NCBI RefSeq assembly: GCF_019880405.1
Contig: NZ_CP082269.1
Span: 1,302,001 to 1,366,000, forward strand
Direction of reading: 5' to 3'
Origin: Enterobacter sp. C2
GTDB taxonomy: Bacteria; Pseudomonadota; Gammaproteobacteria; Enterobacterales; Enterobacteriaceae
DNA: 64,000 nucleotides
The position numbers and the translations under genes are program-made. Positions 1-9,090 of this stretch are shown here, piece by piece (the stretch's first letter is position 1; each line of letters opens with the position of its first letter). The notes below the pieces were generated by a model, which was not told the origin of the DNA, did no database searches, and was given only the letters and a program-made list of their open reading frames with translations.

Positions 1-383
1 ACAACTTCACTGTCGCCCTGGTTATTATGGCGACGCAGCAGCGCCCGGATGCGGGCGTTAAGCTCCTCCAGCGCAAAAGGCTTAACCAGATAGTCATCTG
101 CGCCAGCGTCCAGCCCGGAGATGCGATCCTCCACCGTATCGCGGGCGGTCAGGATCAGCACCGGCAGAGAGATCTTCTCCCGCCGCAGTCGCTGCAACAG
201 ATGCAGGCCATCTTCATCCGGTAACCCGAGGTCGAGTACAATCAGGCTATAGTGCCCAGACGCCAGGCTGAGCATGGCCTCCCGGCTGGTGCTCACGCCA
301 TCGCAGGCGTAGCCCTCTGACTGCATGGCCAGCATCAGCCCCTGCAACAGCAGGGTATCATCCTCTACGATTAATATTTTCAT
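1..383 (-). CDS. basR: BasR/PmrA response regulator, N-terminal part (cut by window edge)
   Basis: Response regulator of the BasS/BasR (PmrB/PmrA) system, which senses ferric iron and mild acid and switches on lipid A modification genes. The 127 visible residues cover the whole receiver domain: acidic pair near residues 8-9, phospho-acceptor Asp51 in the [10 protein letters not shown] stretch, Thr79 and Lys101, ending RRHNNQ at the linker to the missing OmpR-type DNA-binding domain. Close similarity to E. coli BasR is recognised from memory. The ATG lies three bases after the eptA stop codon, so the two are co-transcribed from the PmrA box upstream of eptA. basS would be expected beyond the window edge. 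Confidence 0.93.
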   Translation of the reverse strand, partial: MKILIVEDDTLLLQGLMLAMQSEGYACDGVSTSREAMLSLASGHYSLIVLDLGLPDEDGLHLLQRLRREKISLPVLILTARDTVEDRISGLDAGADDYLVKPFALEELNARIRALLRRHNNQGDSEV

Positions 384-386
384 TCA

Positions 387-2024
387 CTATGACTCCCTGC
401 AGGCGGCCAAAATATCATCGGCTGGCTGGTATACGTGGGTCTGCACGCCCGTGATACCCAGCATGGTTGAAAACAGATTGTCCTGCGAAAAAGACTCGCT
501 GGCAGCACGTTTTTGCAGGCACGTCTCACTCACCCGGTAGCGCTGCTGGAAATCAGATGATAGCCAGATCAGCATCGGCACATGTTTCTGTGACTCCGGT
601 GCAATGGCGTAAGGCAGGCCATGCAGATAGACGCCGTCTTCACCTAATGACTCGCCGTGATCGGAGAGATAGACCAGGCTAGTGGTAAATTTATCCTGCT
701 GCGACTGCAACAACTTTATCGCTTTATCGACGATATAATCGACATACAGTACCGTATTATCATAGGTATTCTTTAGCTGCTCTTGCGAGCAGGTCTGAAT
801 TTCATTGGTATCGCAGGTCGGAGTAAATTTTTTGAACTGCGGCGGATAGCGTTCGTAATAGGTCGGACCGTGACTGCCGATGGTATGCAGCACAATCAGC
901 CCGTCGCCCTGTAACGTATCGATGTACTGCGCCAGACCGTGGAACAGAATATCGTCATGGCACTCCCCCGCCTTGCAGAGGTCGGCCAGGTTGAGCTGGG
1001 TGACGTCCTGATGGGGAACCCGGTCGCAGGCCCCTTTACAGCCGCCGTCGTTTTCATTCCACAGCACCTGAACACCCGCGCGCTGGATGATATCTAATAG
1101 CCCTTCCCGGTGGTGAGCAAGCTGCTCATCGTAGTTTTTGCGCGCCATTCCGGAGAACATGCAGGGAACGGAGACCGCCGTCACCGTGCCGCAGGAGCTG
1201 GTTTGTGGGAAATAGACCACGTTATCCTGCTTAAGCCGTGGATTTGTTTCACGCCCGTAGCCAGAGAGGGAAAAATCTTCTGCCCGTGAGGTTTCGCCCA
1301 CCACCAGAATGGTTAAATTCTTCTTCGTGCCCTGATGCATCTGCGGCACCCGCGTGGCATCTTCTCCGAGCTTCACCAGCGGCAGGTTATCCATGCGGTG
1401 GTGCTTATAGTAGGAGTAAGCGGCGGTAATGCTGTTAGATGGCCCAAGGGATTTCACCAGCTCGCGGTTATTACGAAACAGCGAGGCGTAGTCCTTATAG
1501 AAAAAGAGCGCTACCACCAGCACCACGGCGATCGACACGAGAATATTCGCGCCGCGGATCAGCACGCTACGCCAGCCGGAAGGGGATTTTTTGATCCGCA
1601 GCCAGCAGGCCAGTATGGCCATCAGCACCCCGGAGATCCCCACCGTCAGCAGCAGCTGCGGCGTCATCAAGGCAAAGCTTTCAGCGGGCGTGGTATCAAG
1701 AATGTTGGCGATCATCGTCCGGTCAATAATCACGCCGTAGGTCCAGATAAAGAACTGGGTTGCCGCGCAGAGCACAATAAACAGGCAGACCAGTAGCCGA
1801 TCCAGCCAGATAAACGAGGCCAGGGTGGTCAGGATATTGATTACGCAAAAGGTCACGATCGGCATCGATAAAAATACCGCCAGCGACCACGGCGAGTGCA
1901 CTGCCAGCAGCGTCCAGGCCTGACGATAAAAGACAATGTTCAGCGCAACGGCGATATAAAACGAGAACAGGATGGTAAAGGTCATGCGCCCTAAGGCTGG
2001 CCTGTAGAACGGGAACATACGCAT
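387..2024 (-). CDS. eptA: Lipid A phosphoethanolamine transferase EptA (PmrC)
   Basis: Inner-membrane enzyme that moves phosphoethanolamine from phosphatidylethanolamine to lipid A, lowering surface charge and polymyxin binding. The 545-residue protein has about five N-terminal membrane segments (roughly 15-175), then a periplasmic sulfatase-fold catalytic domain. Visible catalytic features are the VVGE motif (Glu244), CGTVTAVSVPC with the nucleophile aligning to Thr282 by comparison with MCR-1, HTIGSHGP and SDHGESLGE for zinc and substrate. Length matches E. coli EptA (547). An AGGAAG ribosome site lies six bases before the chosen ATG; a nearby upstream ATG is out of frame. It is first in an eptA-basR operon. 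In E. coli K-12 this operon is far from moa, so its place here is unusual. Confidence 0.95.
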   Translation of the reverse strand: MRMFPFYRPALGRMTFTILFSFYIAVALNIVFYRQAWTLLAVHSPWSLAVFLSMPIVTFCVINILTTLASFIWLDRLLVCLFIVLCAATQFFIWTYGVIIDRTMIANILDTTPAESFALMTPQLLLTVGISGVLMAILACWLRIKKSPSGWRSVLIRGANILVSIAVVLVVALFFYKDYASLFRNNRELVKSLGPSNSITAAYSYYKHHRMDNLPLVKLGEDATRVPQMHQGTKKNLTILVVGETSRAEDFSLSGYGRETNPRLKQDNVVYFPQTSSCGTVTAVSVPCMFSGMARKNYDEQLAHHREGLLDIIQRAGVQVLWNENDGGCKGACDRVPHQDVTQLNLADLCKAGECHDDILFHGLAQYIDTLQGDGLIVLHTIGSHGPTYYERYPPQFKKFTPTCDTNEIQTCSQEQLKNTYDNTVLYVDYIVDKAIKLLQSQQDKFTTSLVYLSDHGESLGEDGVYLHGLPYAIAPESQKHVPMLIWLSSDFQQRYRVSETCLQKRAASESFSQDNLFSTMLGITGVQTHVYQPADDILAACRES

Positions 2025-2070
2025 ACATAACTTCCTGAAAAGAGTATGCTACGTATGCTCACAGAAGAGG

Positions 2071-2087
2071 GTTAAGGCAACCTTAAG
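2071..2087 (-). promoter_or_regulatory. PmrA (BasR) box upstream of eptA
   Basis: On the minus strand the sequence reads CTTAAG-GTTGC-CTTAAC, a direct repeat of the PmrA half-site with the usual five-base spacer. It ends 46 bases before the eptA ATG and points at eptA, so phosphorylated BasR should activate its own operon. The match to the known consensus is seen directly; binding is inferred. Confidence 0.8.
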
Positions 2088-2117
2088 ATCTTCAGAAAAG
2101 TCTGGAAGGGGTAAACG

Positions 2118-3026
2118 TCAGCCCAGCCGCTGGACGGCCTGCTCCAGCGCGAGGCGTAACAGATGGCGATCGTGATGATGGGGAACATCGCTGGCCTCCA
2201 GCACCTCCTGCACTACAAGGCGATCGCTGAGCGCCGCCGTTTCCGCCTCGGGCCCGACCACCACGGCATCTACAATCCGCTTGCCGACGCGCTGCTCCAG
2301 CAGGGTCAGCTTGGCGGACAGATCCATCCGCGCCGCCTCGGCGCTCTGCTCTCTGCCCAGATTGTCGATATAGACCACCGGGGCAGGGGTGCGGCGCAGC
2401 GCCTGGGCCAGATCGCCAAGCAGCACCAGCGGCATCAGGCTGGTGTAAAAGCTGCCGGGGCCAATCAGGATCAGATCCGCTTCGGCAATGGCCTCTATCG
2501 CTTCGCGGGTAGCGGGCACGGAAGGGAAGAGCATCAGCTCCTGAATCGGCGTTGTCAGCCCGTCGACGTTCACCTCGCCGTAGACCGTGTGCCCCTCGCT
2601 GTCGATAGCCATCAGATCTACCGGCTGCTCCGACATAGGGATCAGAAACGCATCGACCTTAAGCAAGTTACGAATTAAATTGATCGCCTCCAGAGGCCGG
2701 ACGCTAAGGTGATCCAGCGCCTTTAGCATCAGATTTCCAAGGTTATGCCCGGAAAGCTCGCCATTGCCGGTAAAACGGTACTCAAACATCGCCGAAGCGA
2801 CGCTCTGCTCGGTAATTAACTGGTTCAAACAGTTACGCATATCGCCCCAGGCGATGCCGCCCTCGGCGCGACGAATACGCCCGGTTGACCCGCCGTTATC
2901 AGTGGTGGTGACGATCCCCGTCAGCCTTGAACCCAGCGACCCCAGCGAGGACATAACGCGTCCTAACCCGTGTCCGCCGCCAAGGGCAACGACCCGGTCA
3001 AGATCCGCAAGCGTACGACTACGCAT
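2118..3026 (-). CDS. ybhK: YbhK, YvcK/CofD-like protein
   Basis: Member of the UPF0052/CofD-like family that includes Bacillus YvcK, linked to cell-wall precursor control and growth on gluconeogenic carbon. The activity of the enterobacterial protein is not established. It has 302 residues, the same as E. coli YbhK. The N-terminal [12 protein letters not shown] stretch is a Rossmann-type nucleotide-binding loop, followed by [11 protein letters not shown] and [10 protein letters not shown], conserved in the family; [13 protein letters not shown]-like sequence occurs in the second half. It is divergent from moaA as in E. coli, sharing a 337-base intergenic region. Confidence 0.9.
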   Translation of the reverse strand: MRSRTLADLDRVVALGGGHGLGRVMSSLGSLGSRLTGIVTTTDNGGSTGRIRRAEGGIAWGDMRNCLNQLITEQSVASAMFEYRFTGNGELSGHNLGNLMLKALDHLSVRPLEAINLIRNLLKVDAFLIPMSEQPVDLMAIDSEGHTVYGEVNVDGLTTPIQELMLFPSVPATREAIEAIAEADLILIGPGSFYTSLMPLVLLGDLAQALRRTPAPVVYIDNLGREQSAEAARMDLSAKLTLLEQRVGKRIVDAVVVGPEAETAALSDRLVVQEVLEASDVPHHHDRHLLRLALEQAVQRLG

Positions 3027-3104
3027 AACTCTTCCTTAATGGCTAAAAAACTGCGCTACGTTAACGTAAATACCACTAAAAGACGATGCCCCAAGCGGGT
3101 GAAA

Positions 3105-3118
3105 ATGATGCATATCAA
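3105..3118. promoter_or_regulatory. FNR-like site upstream of moaA
   Basis: ATGAT-GCAT-ATCAA matches the FNR consensus TTGAT-N4-ATCAA at nine of ten positions. FNR-dependent anaerobic induction of moaA is known in E. coli. The site sits about 50 bases upstream of the ModE palindrome; function is inferred. Confidence 0.55.
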
Positions 3119-3168
3119 GGCAAGAGGCTGATTTTCACGTATTCTGTAACGAAAATGCACGATTAGGC

Positions 3169-3192
3169 CGCTATATAGTAATTTATATAGCG
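3169..3192. promoter_or_regulatory. ModE-binding palindrome upstream of moaA
   Basis: CGCTATATA, six bases, then TATATAGCG is a perfect inverted repeat matching the ModE-molybdate operator. In E. coli ModE activates moaA when molybdate is present. The ModE gene itself is not in this window. Confidence 0.8.
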
Positions 3193-3257
3193 ATAGGCGG
3201 GGATGGCGAAAACCACGTTATCGCGCTACTATCGCTACTTATAGCGTTACAAACACA

Positions 3258-3355
3258 CTCTAGCCTCTGCGTCTACGTCCCCGGATATGATGCTTTGGCC
3301 GTGGCAATTGCCACCAGGGTGCAGGAAGAAATGACTGCATCTCCCGTATTTGGAA
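3258..3355 (+). promoter_or_regulatory. Molybdenum cofactor (Moco) riboswitch in the moaA leader
   Basis: The leader retains the E. coli moaA Moco RNA landmarks: CTCTAGCCTCTG at the 5' side, TGCTTTGGCC, CCACCAGGG, GGAAGAAATGAC and a 3' CCCGTAT followed by the ribosome site GGAAAGGTG. The variable hairpin (3301-3314) is a compact perfect GTGGCAA/TTGCCAC stem, shorter than in E. coli. The outer helix pairs ATATG with CGTAT, where E. coli has ATACG with CGTAT, so a compensated U-G pair appears. Known role: the aptamer represses moaA translation when cofactor is plentiful. Confidence 0.85.
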
Positions 3356-3363
3356 AGGTGTAC

Positions 3364-4353
3364 ATGGCCTCACAGCTTACCGATGCATTCGCGCGTAAGT
3401 TCTATTACCTGCGTCTGTCTATTACCGACGTGTGCAATTTTCGTTGCAACTACTGCCTGCCTGATGGCTACAAGCCGGGCGGGGTAACCAACAAAAGCTT
3501 TCTGACCCTCGATGAAATTCGGCGGGTGACCCGCGCCTTTTCTGCGCTCGGCACTGAGAAGGTGCGGCTGACCGGCGGGGAACCCTCGCTGCGCCGCGAC
3601 TTTACCGAGATCATCGCTGCGGTGCGGGAGAATGCCGCCATCCGCCAGCTGGCGGTGACCACTAATGGCTACCGCCTGGCGCGGGACGTGGCCAGCTGGC
3701 GCGATGCCGGGCTGACCGCGATCAACGTCAGCATTGACAGCCTCGATGCCCGCCAGTTTCATGCCATCACCGGGCAGGATAAGTTCCACCAGGTGATGCA
3801 GGGTATCGATGCCGCTTTCGAGGCGGGCTTCGAGAAGGTCAAGGTCAATACCGTGCTGATGCGCGACGTTAACCACCATCAGCTTGATACCTTCTTGGCG
3901 TGGATCCAGTCTCGTCCCATCCAGCTACGCTTTATTGAGCTGATGGAAACCGGCGAGGGGAGCGACCTGTTCCGCAAGCACCACCTCTCTGGCATGGTAT
4001 TGCGCGATGAGCTGCTGCGTCGCGGCTGGATCCAGAAGCTGCGCGGCCGCAGCGACGGCCCGGCGCAGGTCTTCTGCCACCCGGACTACTCCGGGGAGAT
4101 CGGCCTGATCATGCCCTACGAGAAAGATTTCTGCGCCAGCTGTAATCGCCTGCGCGTCTCGTCGGTGGGCAAGCTGCATCTCTGCCTGTTTGGCGACGGT
4201 GGTGTGAGCCTGCGCGATCTGCTGGCGGAAGATACCCAGCAGGCGGAGCTGGAGGCACGCATCGCCGCTGCGCTAACGCACAAGAAGCAGACCCACTTCC
4301 TGCATCAGGGCAATACCGGTATCACGCAAAACCTTTCCTATATCGGCGGATAG
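3364..4353 (+). CDS. moaA: GTP 3',8-cyclase MoaA (radical SAM)
   Basis: First enzyme of molybdopterin synthesis; it turns GTP into 3',8-cyclo-7,8-dihydro-GTP in the cytoplasm. The N-terminal radical SAM cluster is Cys24, Cys28 and Cys31 in CNFRCNYC. A second cluster uses the C-terminal [10 protein letters not shown] and LCLF cysteines. The GTGG-like TGGEPSLRR segment follows, and the protein ends in the functional Gly-Gly tail. The ATG at 3364 gives 329 residues, exactly the E. coli length, and follows GGAAAGGTG; an in-frame upstream start at 3295 would lie inside the riboswitch and is rejected. It leads moaABCDE and is controlled by the FNR-like site, ModE box and riboswitch upstream. Confidence 0.97.
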   Translation: MASQLTDAFARKFYYLRLSITDVCNFRCNYCLPDGYKPGGVTNKSFLTLDEIRRVTRAFSALGTEKVRLTGGEPSLRRDFTEIIAAVRENAAIRQLAVTTNGYRLARDVASWRDAGLTAINVSIDSLDARQFHAITGQDKFHQVMQGIDAAFEAGFEKVKVNTVLMRDVNHHQLDTFLAWIQSRPIQLRFIELMETGEGSDLFRKHHLSGMVLRDELLRRGWIQKLRGRSDGPAQVFCHPDYSGEIGLIMPYEKDFCASCNRLRVSSVGKLHLCLFGDGGVSLRDLLAEDTQQAELEARIAAALTHKKQTHFLHQGNTGITQNLSYIGG

Positions 4354-4373
4354 ACCTTACAAGGAGGCAGTTT

Positions 4374-4886
4374 ATGAGTCAGGCCAGCGCAGAGTTTATC
4401 CCGGCACGCATTGCCGTGCTGACCGTTTCCAGCCGTCGCGGCGAAGAGGAGGATACCTCCGGCCACTTCCTGCGCGACGCGGCCCACGAGGTCGGTCATC
4501 AGGTGGTGGCGAAAGCCATCGTCAAAGAGAACCGCTACGCCATTCGCGCCCAGGTCTCAGCGTGGATCGCCAGCGACGAGGTGCAGGTTATTGTGATCAA
4601 CGGCGGCACGGGCTTTACCGCCGGTGACCAGACCCCAGAGGCGCTGCTTCCGCTCTTCGATCGCGAAATTGAAGGCTTTGGCGAGGTGTTCCGCATGCTC
4701 TCTTTTGAAGAGATCGGCACCGCCACGCTGCAGTCCCGCGCGGTGGCCGGCATCGCCAATAACACGCTAATTTTTGCGATGCCCGGCTCGACCAAAGCCT
4801 GCCGTACCGCATGGGAGAATATCATTGCGCCGCAGCTTGATGCGCGCACCCGCCCGTGCAATTTCTATCCTCATTTAAAGAAATAA
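4374..4886 (+). CDS. moaB: MoaB molybdenum cofactor protein
   Basis: MogA/MoaB-fold protein of 170 residues, equal to E. coli MoaB. The NGGTGFTAGDQTPEA stretch (about 80-95) and AMPGSTKACRTAW near residue 140 are the molybdopterin-binding signatures of the family. In E. coli it is dispensable and its exact catalytic part is unclear; homologues adenylylate molybdopterin. A strong AAGGAGG ribosome site precedes the ATG, 20 bases after moaA. Confidence 0.96.
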   Translation: MSQASAEFIPARIAVLTVSSRRGEEEDTSGHFLRDAAHEVGHQVVAKAIVKENRYAIRAQVSAWIASDEVQVIVINGGTGFTAGDQTPEALLPLFDREIEGFGEVFRMLSFEEIGTATLQSRAVAGIANNTLIFAMPGSTKACRTAWENIIAPQLDARTRPCNFYPHLKK

Positions 4887-4889
4887 GCT

Positions 4890-5375
4890 ATGTCTCAACT
4901 GACCCACATTAACGCCGCGGGCGAAGCGCACATGGTTGACGTCTCGGCAAAAGCAGAGACCGTGCGTGAAGCGCAGGCGGAAGCCTTTGTCACTATGCTC
5001 CCTGAGACGCTGGCGATGATTATCGACGGCAGTCACCACAAGGGCGACGTCTTTGCCACCGCGCGTATTGCCGGTATCCAGGCGGCGAAGCGCACCTGGG
5101 AGCTGATCCCCCTGTGCCATCCCCTGATGCTCAGCAAGGTCGAGGTGAATCTCGAGGCGCAGCCAGAGCAGAGCCGGGTACGCATTACGACGCTGTGCCG
5201 TCTGACCGGGAAAACCGGCGTCGAAATGGAGGCGCTGACGGCGGCCTCGGTGGCGGCGCTGACCATCTATGACATGTGCAAAGCGGTACAGAAAGATATG
5301 GTGATTGGCCCGGTTCGCCTGCTGGCGAAGAGCGGTGGCAAATCCGGTGATTTCAGGGCGGATAACGATGATTAA
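4890..5375 (+). CDS. moaC: Cyclic pyranopterin monophosphate synthase MoaC
   Basis: Acts with MoaA: it rearranges 3',8-cyclo-GTP to cyclic pyranopterin monophosphate. The 161 residues match the E. coli length. Conserved features are [18 protein letters not shown] near residue 75, GVEMEAL and [11 protein letters not shown] near 125. It starts three bases after moaB, and its last eight bases overlap moaD, indicating translational coupling. Confidence 0.97.
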   Translation: MSQLTHINAAGEAHMVDVSAKAETVREAQAEAFVTMLPETLAMIIDGSHHKGDVFATARIAGIQAAKRTWELIPLCHPLMLSKVEVNLEAQPEQSRVRITTLCRLTGKTGVEMEALTAASVAALTIYDMCKAVQKDMVIGPVRLLAKSGGKSGDFRADNDD

Positions 5376-5613
5376 AGTACTCTTTTTTGCCCAGGTACGG
5401 GAGCTGGTGGGCTGCGATAGTCTGACGCTGGAGAGCGAGTTTCAAAGCATTGAAGCCCTGCGTCAGGCGCTAGCCGCCCGGGGCGACCGCTGGGCGCTGG
5501 CGCTGGAAGAGGGCCGTCTGCTGGCGGCGGTCAACCAGACTTTGGTGAGCTTTGACCATCCGGTGGTGAGCGGCGATGAAGTCGCGCTCTTCCCGCCGGT
5601 AACCGGAGGCTAA
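5368..5613 (+). CDS. moaD: Molybdopterin synthase sulfur carrier subunit MoaD
   Basis: Small ubiquitin-fold protein that carries the thiocarboxylate sulfur for molybdopterin synthase. It has 81 residues as in E. coli and ends in the required Gly-Gly (FPPVTGG), which is adenylylated by MoeB, also encoded in this window. The ATG at 5368 overlaps moaC by eight bases; a longer upstream in-frame reading runs through moaC and is not supported. moaE begins after one spacer base. Confidence 0.96.
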   Translation: MIKVLFFAQVRELVGCDSLTLESEFQSIEALRQALAARGDRWALALEEGRLLAAVNQTLVSFDHPVVSGDEVALFPPVTGG

Positions 5614-5614
5614 G

Positions 5615-6067
5615 ATGAGCGAGACGCGCATTCGCGTAGGGCATGCTTCCTTTAGCGTTGGCGAGGAGTATTCCTGGCTGGCGGAACGCGATGAAGACGG
5701 GGCGGTGGTGACGTTCACCGGCAAGGTGCGTAACCACAATCTTGGCGACAGCGTGCGCGCCCTGACCCTGGAGCACTACCCTGGCATGACTGAAAAAACG
5801 CTGGCGGATATTGTTCAGCAGGCCCGGGAGCGTTGGCCGCTGGGCCGCGTCACGGTGGTTCACCGCATTGGCGAACTGTGGCCTGGAGATGAGATTGTCT
5901 TCGTCGGCGTCACCAGCGTTCATCGCGGGAGTGCTTTTGCCGCCGGGGAGTATATTATGGACTACCTGAAGACCCGCGCCCCCTTCTGGAAGCGAGAGGC
6001 AACGGAAGAGGGCGATCGCTGGGTCGAGGCGCGGGAGAGCGACCAGCAGGCAGCGAAGCGCTGGTAA
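5615..6067 (+). CDS. moaE: Molybdopterin synthase catalytic subunit MoaE
   Basis: Large subunit of molybdopterin synthase; it converts cyclic pyranopterin monophosphate to molybdopterin using MoaD thiocarboxylate. The 150 residues equal E. coli MoaE. Family features include FTGKVRNHN near residue 37, LEHYPGMTEK, VVHRIGEL and the lysine-containing TRAPFWKRE segment near residue 119. It is last in the operon; the 58 bases to ybhL hold no clear terminator. Confidence 0.97.
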   Translation: MSETRIRVGHASFSVGEEYSWLAERDEDGAVVTFTGKVRNHNLGDSVRALTLEHYPGMTEKTLADIVQQARERWPLGRVTVVHRIGELWPGDEIVFVGVTSVHRGSAFAAGEYIMDYLKTRAPFWKREATEEGDRWVEARESDQQAAKRW

Positions 6068-6125
6068 GTCGCTTTTTCCCGGATGTGTTACCCTTAGAAG
6101 CGTGTTCACTTAACAGGAGTTAATC

Positions 6126-6830
6126 ATGGACCGATTCCCACGATCCGATTCAATTGTCCAGACCCGCAGCGGGCTACAAACCTACATGGCCCAGGTCTAC
6201 GGCTGGATGACCTGCGGGCTGTTCCTGACGGCGTTTATCGCCTGGTTCGCGGCCAACACCCCCGCGGTGATGATGTTTGTCTTCTCCAGCAAAATCACCT
6301 TCTTTGGCCTGATCATCGCTCAGCTGGCGCTGGTGTTTGTCCTCTCCGGGCTGGTGCACAAGCTTAGCGCGGCGATGGCCACCACGCTGTTTATGCTCTA
6401 TTCGGCACTGACCGGCCTGACCCTTGCCAGTATCTTTGTGGTCTACACCTACTCATCCATCGCCAGCACCTTTGTGGTGACCGGCGGCATGTTCGGTGCC
6501 ATGAGCCTCTACGGCTACACCACCAAGCGTGATCTGAGCGGCTTCGGCAATATGCTGTTTATGGCGCTGATTGGTATTGTGCTGGCCTCGCTGGTCAACT
6601 TCTGGCTGAAGAGCGAAACGCTGATGTGGATAGTGACCTACATCGGGGTGATTGTCTTCGTGGGTCTGACGGCCTATGACACGCAGAAACTTAAGCGTAT
6701 CGGCGAGCAGATCGACGTGAGCGACAGTGGCAACCTGCGTAAATATGCCATCCTCGGTGCGCTAACGCTCTATCTGGACTTTATCAACCTGTTCCTGATG
6801 CTGCTGCGGATTTTTGGCAACCGTCGGTAA
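6126..6830 (+). CDS. ybhL: YbhL, Bax inhibitor-1 family membrane protein
   Basis: Inner-membrane protein of the BI-1/YccA/TMBIM family, whose members are thought to leak calcium or protons; the function in enterobacteria is unproven. The 234 residues equal E. coli YbhL. Seven hydrophobic segments run from about residue 25 to the end, with the family motif FVGLTAYDTQKLK near residue 180. An AACAGGAG ribosome site precedes the ATG. Confidence 0.93.
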   Translation: MDRFPRSDSIVQTRSGLQTYMAQVYGWMTCGLFLTAFIAWFAANTPAVMMFVFSSKITFFGLIIAQLALVFVLSGLVHKLSAAMATTLFMLYSALTGLTLASIFVVYTYSSIASTFVVTGGMFGAMSLYGYTTKRDLSGFGNMLFMALIGIVLASLVNFWLKSETLMWIVTYIGVIVFVGLTAYDTQKLKRIGEQIDVSDSGNLRKYAILGALTLYLDFINLFLMLLRIFGNRR

Positions 6831-6836
6831 GTAAAA

Positions 6837-6864
6837 CGCCGGGTGGCGCTACGTTCACCCGGCG
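6837..6864. repeat. REP-type inverted repeat
   Basis: Inverted repeat CGCCGGGTG/CACCCGGCG between convergent ybhL and ybhN. Its composition is that of enterobacterial REP (palindromic unit) elements. It could also end transcription, although no T run follows on either side. Confidence 0.6.
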
Positions 6865-6880
6865 ACAATCTCTTCTCTCG

Positions 6881-7843
6881 TTACTTCTGCATCGCCTCTT
6901 CGTTCTTTGCCCGCAGCTTTTTCGCCCGGCTCTCCAGCACCAGATAGCACACCAGCGCCAGCATCAGCGGCAGGAAGTAGTAAAGCATACGATAGGCAAG
7001 CAGAGCGGCGATGATTTTGCCATGTGAGACGTGCTCCCCCGCCAGCAGCGCGATAAACACTGCCTCCAGTACGCCAATCCCCGCCGGGATATGAATAATG
7101 ACCCCTGCGATACTACTCACCAGCAGCACGCCCAGCACGAAGAAGTAGTTCACCTCCTGGCCCAGCAGCAGCCAGATAATCGCGCCCATCGCCATCCAGT
7201 TAGCGCTGGAGATCACCATCTGTGCAATAGCAAATTTAAACGACGGCAGCACCAGCTTCTGGCCCTTCACCGTCATATGCCGACGTTTGGCAAAGGCGCA
7301 GAACCAAAGGTAAGCGGCGATCATCAGCAGCAGCACGACGCCAACGATACGCAGCGTGCCCTCGTCGATGTACCAGTGCGAGGGCAGCTGAACGATACCA
7401 AAGGAGAAGATGATCCCGCCCAGCAGAATGTAGCCCAGCCAGTTGGTGGTAATGCTTAGCGAGAAGATGCGGGTGATAGTGCTGCTGGGCAGGCCGAGGC
7501 GAGAGTAGAGGCGATAGCGCATGCCAATGCCGCCCACCCAGGTGCTGAGGGTCAGGTTAAAGGCGTAGCAGACAAACGACACCAGCATCACCTGGCGCGC
7601 CGCCAGCTTGTGTCCGCAGTAGGCGCGAGCCAGCAGGTCATAGCAGCCATAGAGCAGGTAACTCACCACCACCAGCGCGACGGAGATCAGCAGCGGCGTG
7701 CGGTTATAGTTGCGGATAACGTTCCACACGTCGCCCCAGTCCACCGTACGGGCATAGACCACCAGCAGCACCGTCACGGCAATAAAGAAGACCCAGGTCA
7801 GGATTTTTTTCGCCAGCCGCCAGCGCGGATGTGATTTGCTCAT
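6881..7843 (-). CDS. ybhN: YbhN, UPF0104 / LPG-synthase-like membrane protein
   Basis: Polytopic inner-membrane protein with the fold of the membrane half of lysylphosphatidylglycerol synthases, but without the aminoacyl transfer domain; role unknown. The 320 residues compare with 318 in E. coli. About eight hydrophobic segments and the family motif AGVIIHIPAGIGVLEAVF near residue 245 are visible. Its start overlaps the clsB stop by one base (TGATG), so it is last in the ybhP-clsB-ybhN operon, which suggests a membrane-lipid role. Confidence 0.92.
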   Translation of the reverse strand: MSKSHPRWRLAKKILTWVFFIAVTVLLVVYARTVDWGDVWNVIRNYNRTPLLISVALVVVSYLLYGCYDLLARAYCGHKLAARQVMLVSFVCYAFNLTLSTWVGGIGMRYRLYSRLGLPSSTITRIFSLSITTNWLGYILLGGIIFSFGIVQLPSHWYIDEGTLRIVGVVLLLMIAAYLWFCAFAKRRHMTVKGQKLVLPSFKFAIAQMVISSANWMAMGAIIWLLLGQEVNYFFVLGVLLVSSIAGVIIHIPAGIGVLEAVFIALLAGEHVSHGKIIAALLAYRMLYYFLPLMLALVCYLVLESRAKKLRAKNEEAMQK

Positions 7844-9090
7844 CAGGGATTAACCTCTCTGCTTTCCGTATCGACGCGATCCTGCGTCTCCATCTCCGGT
7901 TGAACCGGCGGCTTTACCAGCGAAAGCTTAGGCGTATGCGCCGGCAGCCAACCCACCATGGCCGGGAATTTTCGCAGGAAGTGGAACACCACCACGCTTT
8001 TTGCCAGATTCCACCAGGTGCGTTTTGGCACCATAGTTTCATCAACCCGCACGCAGTCGTGCTGCAAAATGCCGTTCAGGTTGTCGCGCAGGGTATGGTT
8101 AAAGGCACGGTCATGAATAATCAGATTGGCCTCCAGGTTAAGCGACAGGCTGAGGGGATCGAGGTTGCTGGAGCCCACGGTGGCCCAGTGATCGTCCATC
8201 ACCGCCACCTTGCCGTGCAGCGGACGGCGACGGTATTCATACACCTGCACGCCGCCCTTCACCAGGTAGTTGTAGAGCAGGCGCGCACCCACGGTAACAA
8301 TGGGCATGTCCGGCTCGCCCTGGACGATCAGCTTGACCGTTACGCCACGACGGGCCGCATTGCGCATCGCATGCAGCAGACGGTAGCCGGGGAAGAAGTA
8401 GGCGTTGGCAATGATCACTTCGCGTTTGGCATTGGCCAGCATTTTGAGGTAGTGGCGCTCAATGTCGTCCCGGTGATCGTCATTATCGCGCCAGACAAAC
8501 AGCGCCTGCGCCTCGCCGGGCTTGCGGTTATCCGGTGCCTGGTGACGGCGGCGCTGCTGCCACCAGCGGCGGGTCTGGGCGTGCTCCGGCAGGTTCTCCA
8601 GTTCGAACTGAAGAATATCTTCAACTACCGGGCCTTCAACCCGCACGGCGTAGTCCTGCTTGGCCTCCGGGCCGTAGTCGCTCATATGCTCAGCGGAGTA
8701 GTTAATGCCGCCGACAAACGCCACGGTACTGTCGATCACCACAATCTTACGGTGCATCCGGCGGAACACGTTGGTGCGCATCCCTAACAGCGGCGGGCGC
8801 GGATCGTAGTAGCGGAACACCACGCCAGCGGCGGTGAGCTGGCCGACGAACTCATCGCTGAGATCGGGCGAGCCGTAGCCATCCAGCAGCACCTCAATAT
8901 TGACTCCGCGCTGGGCGGCACGCAGTAGCACCGCGTGCAGCTTGCGGCCTACGTCATCTTCAAACCAGATAAAGGTTTCCAGGATCACCTTACGCTGTGC
9001 ATTGTCGATTGCCTTGAACACAGCCGGGTAGTATTCGTCACCGTTCTCCAGCAGCTGGATGCGGTTTCCTTCTCGCCATCCGCATTTCAT
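7843..9090 (-). CDS. clsB: Cardiolipin synthase B
   Basis: Phospholipase D superfamily enzyme that makes cardiolipin by phosphatidyl transfer at the inner membrane. Two HxK(x)4D motifs are visible, [19 protein letters not shown] near residue 113 and [21 protein letters not shown] near residue 295. The 415 residues are close to E. coli ClsB (413). It overlaps ybhP by ATGA and ybhN by one base, giving a tight three-gene operon. Confidence 0.95.
   Translation of the reverse strand: MKCGWREGNRIQLLENGDEYYPAVFKAIDNAQRKVILETFIWFEDDVGRKLHAVLLRAAQRGVNIEVLLDGYGSPDLSDEFVGQLTAAGVVFRYYDPRPPLLGMRTNVFRRMHRKIVVIDSTVAFVGGINYSAEHMSDYGPEAKQDYAVRVEGPVVEDILQFELENLPEHAQTRRWWQQRRRHQAPDNRKPGEAQALFVWRDNDDHRDDIERHYLKMLANAKREVIIANAYFFPGYRLLHAMRNAARRGVTVKLIVQGEPDMPIVTVGARLLYNYLVKGGVQVYEYRRRPLHGKVAVMDDHWATVGSSNLDPLSLSLNLEANLIIHDRAFNHTLRDNLNGILQHDCVRVDETMVPKRTWWNLAKSVVVFHFLRKFPAMVGWLPAHTPKLSLVKPPVQPEMETQDRVDTESREVNP

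Noticed and set aside
7831-8787. 318-codon plus-strand reading opposite clsB
   Set aside because: Histidine- and glutamine-rich translation with no motifs, exactly antisense to a clear cardiolipin synthase; a by-product of GC-rich codon use.
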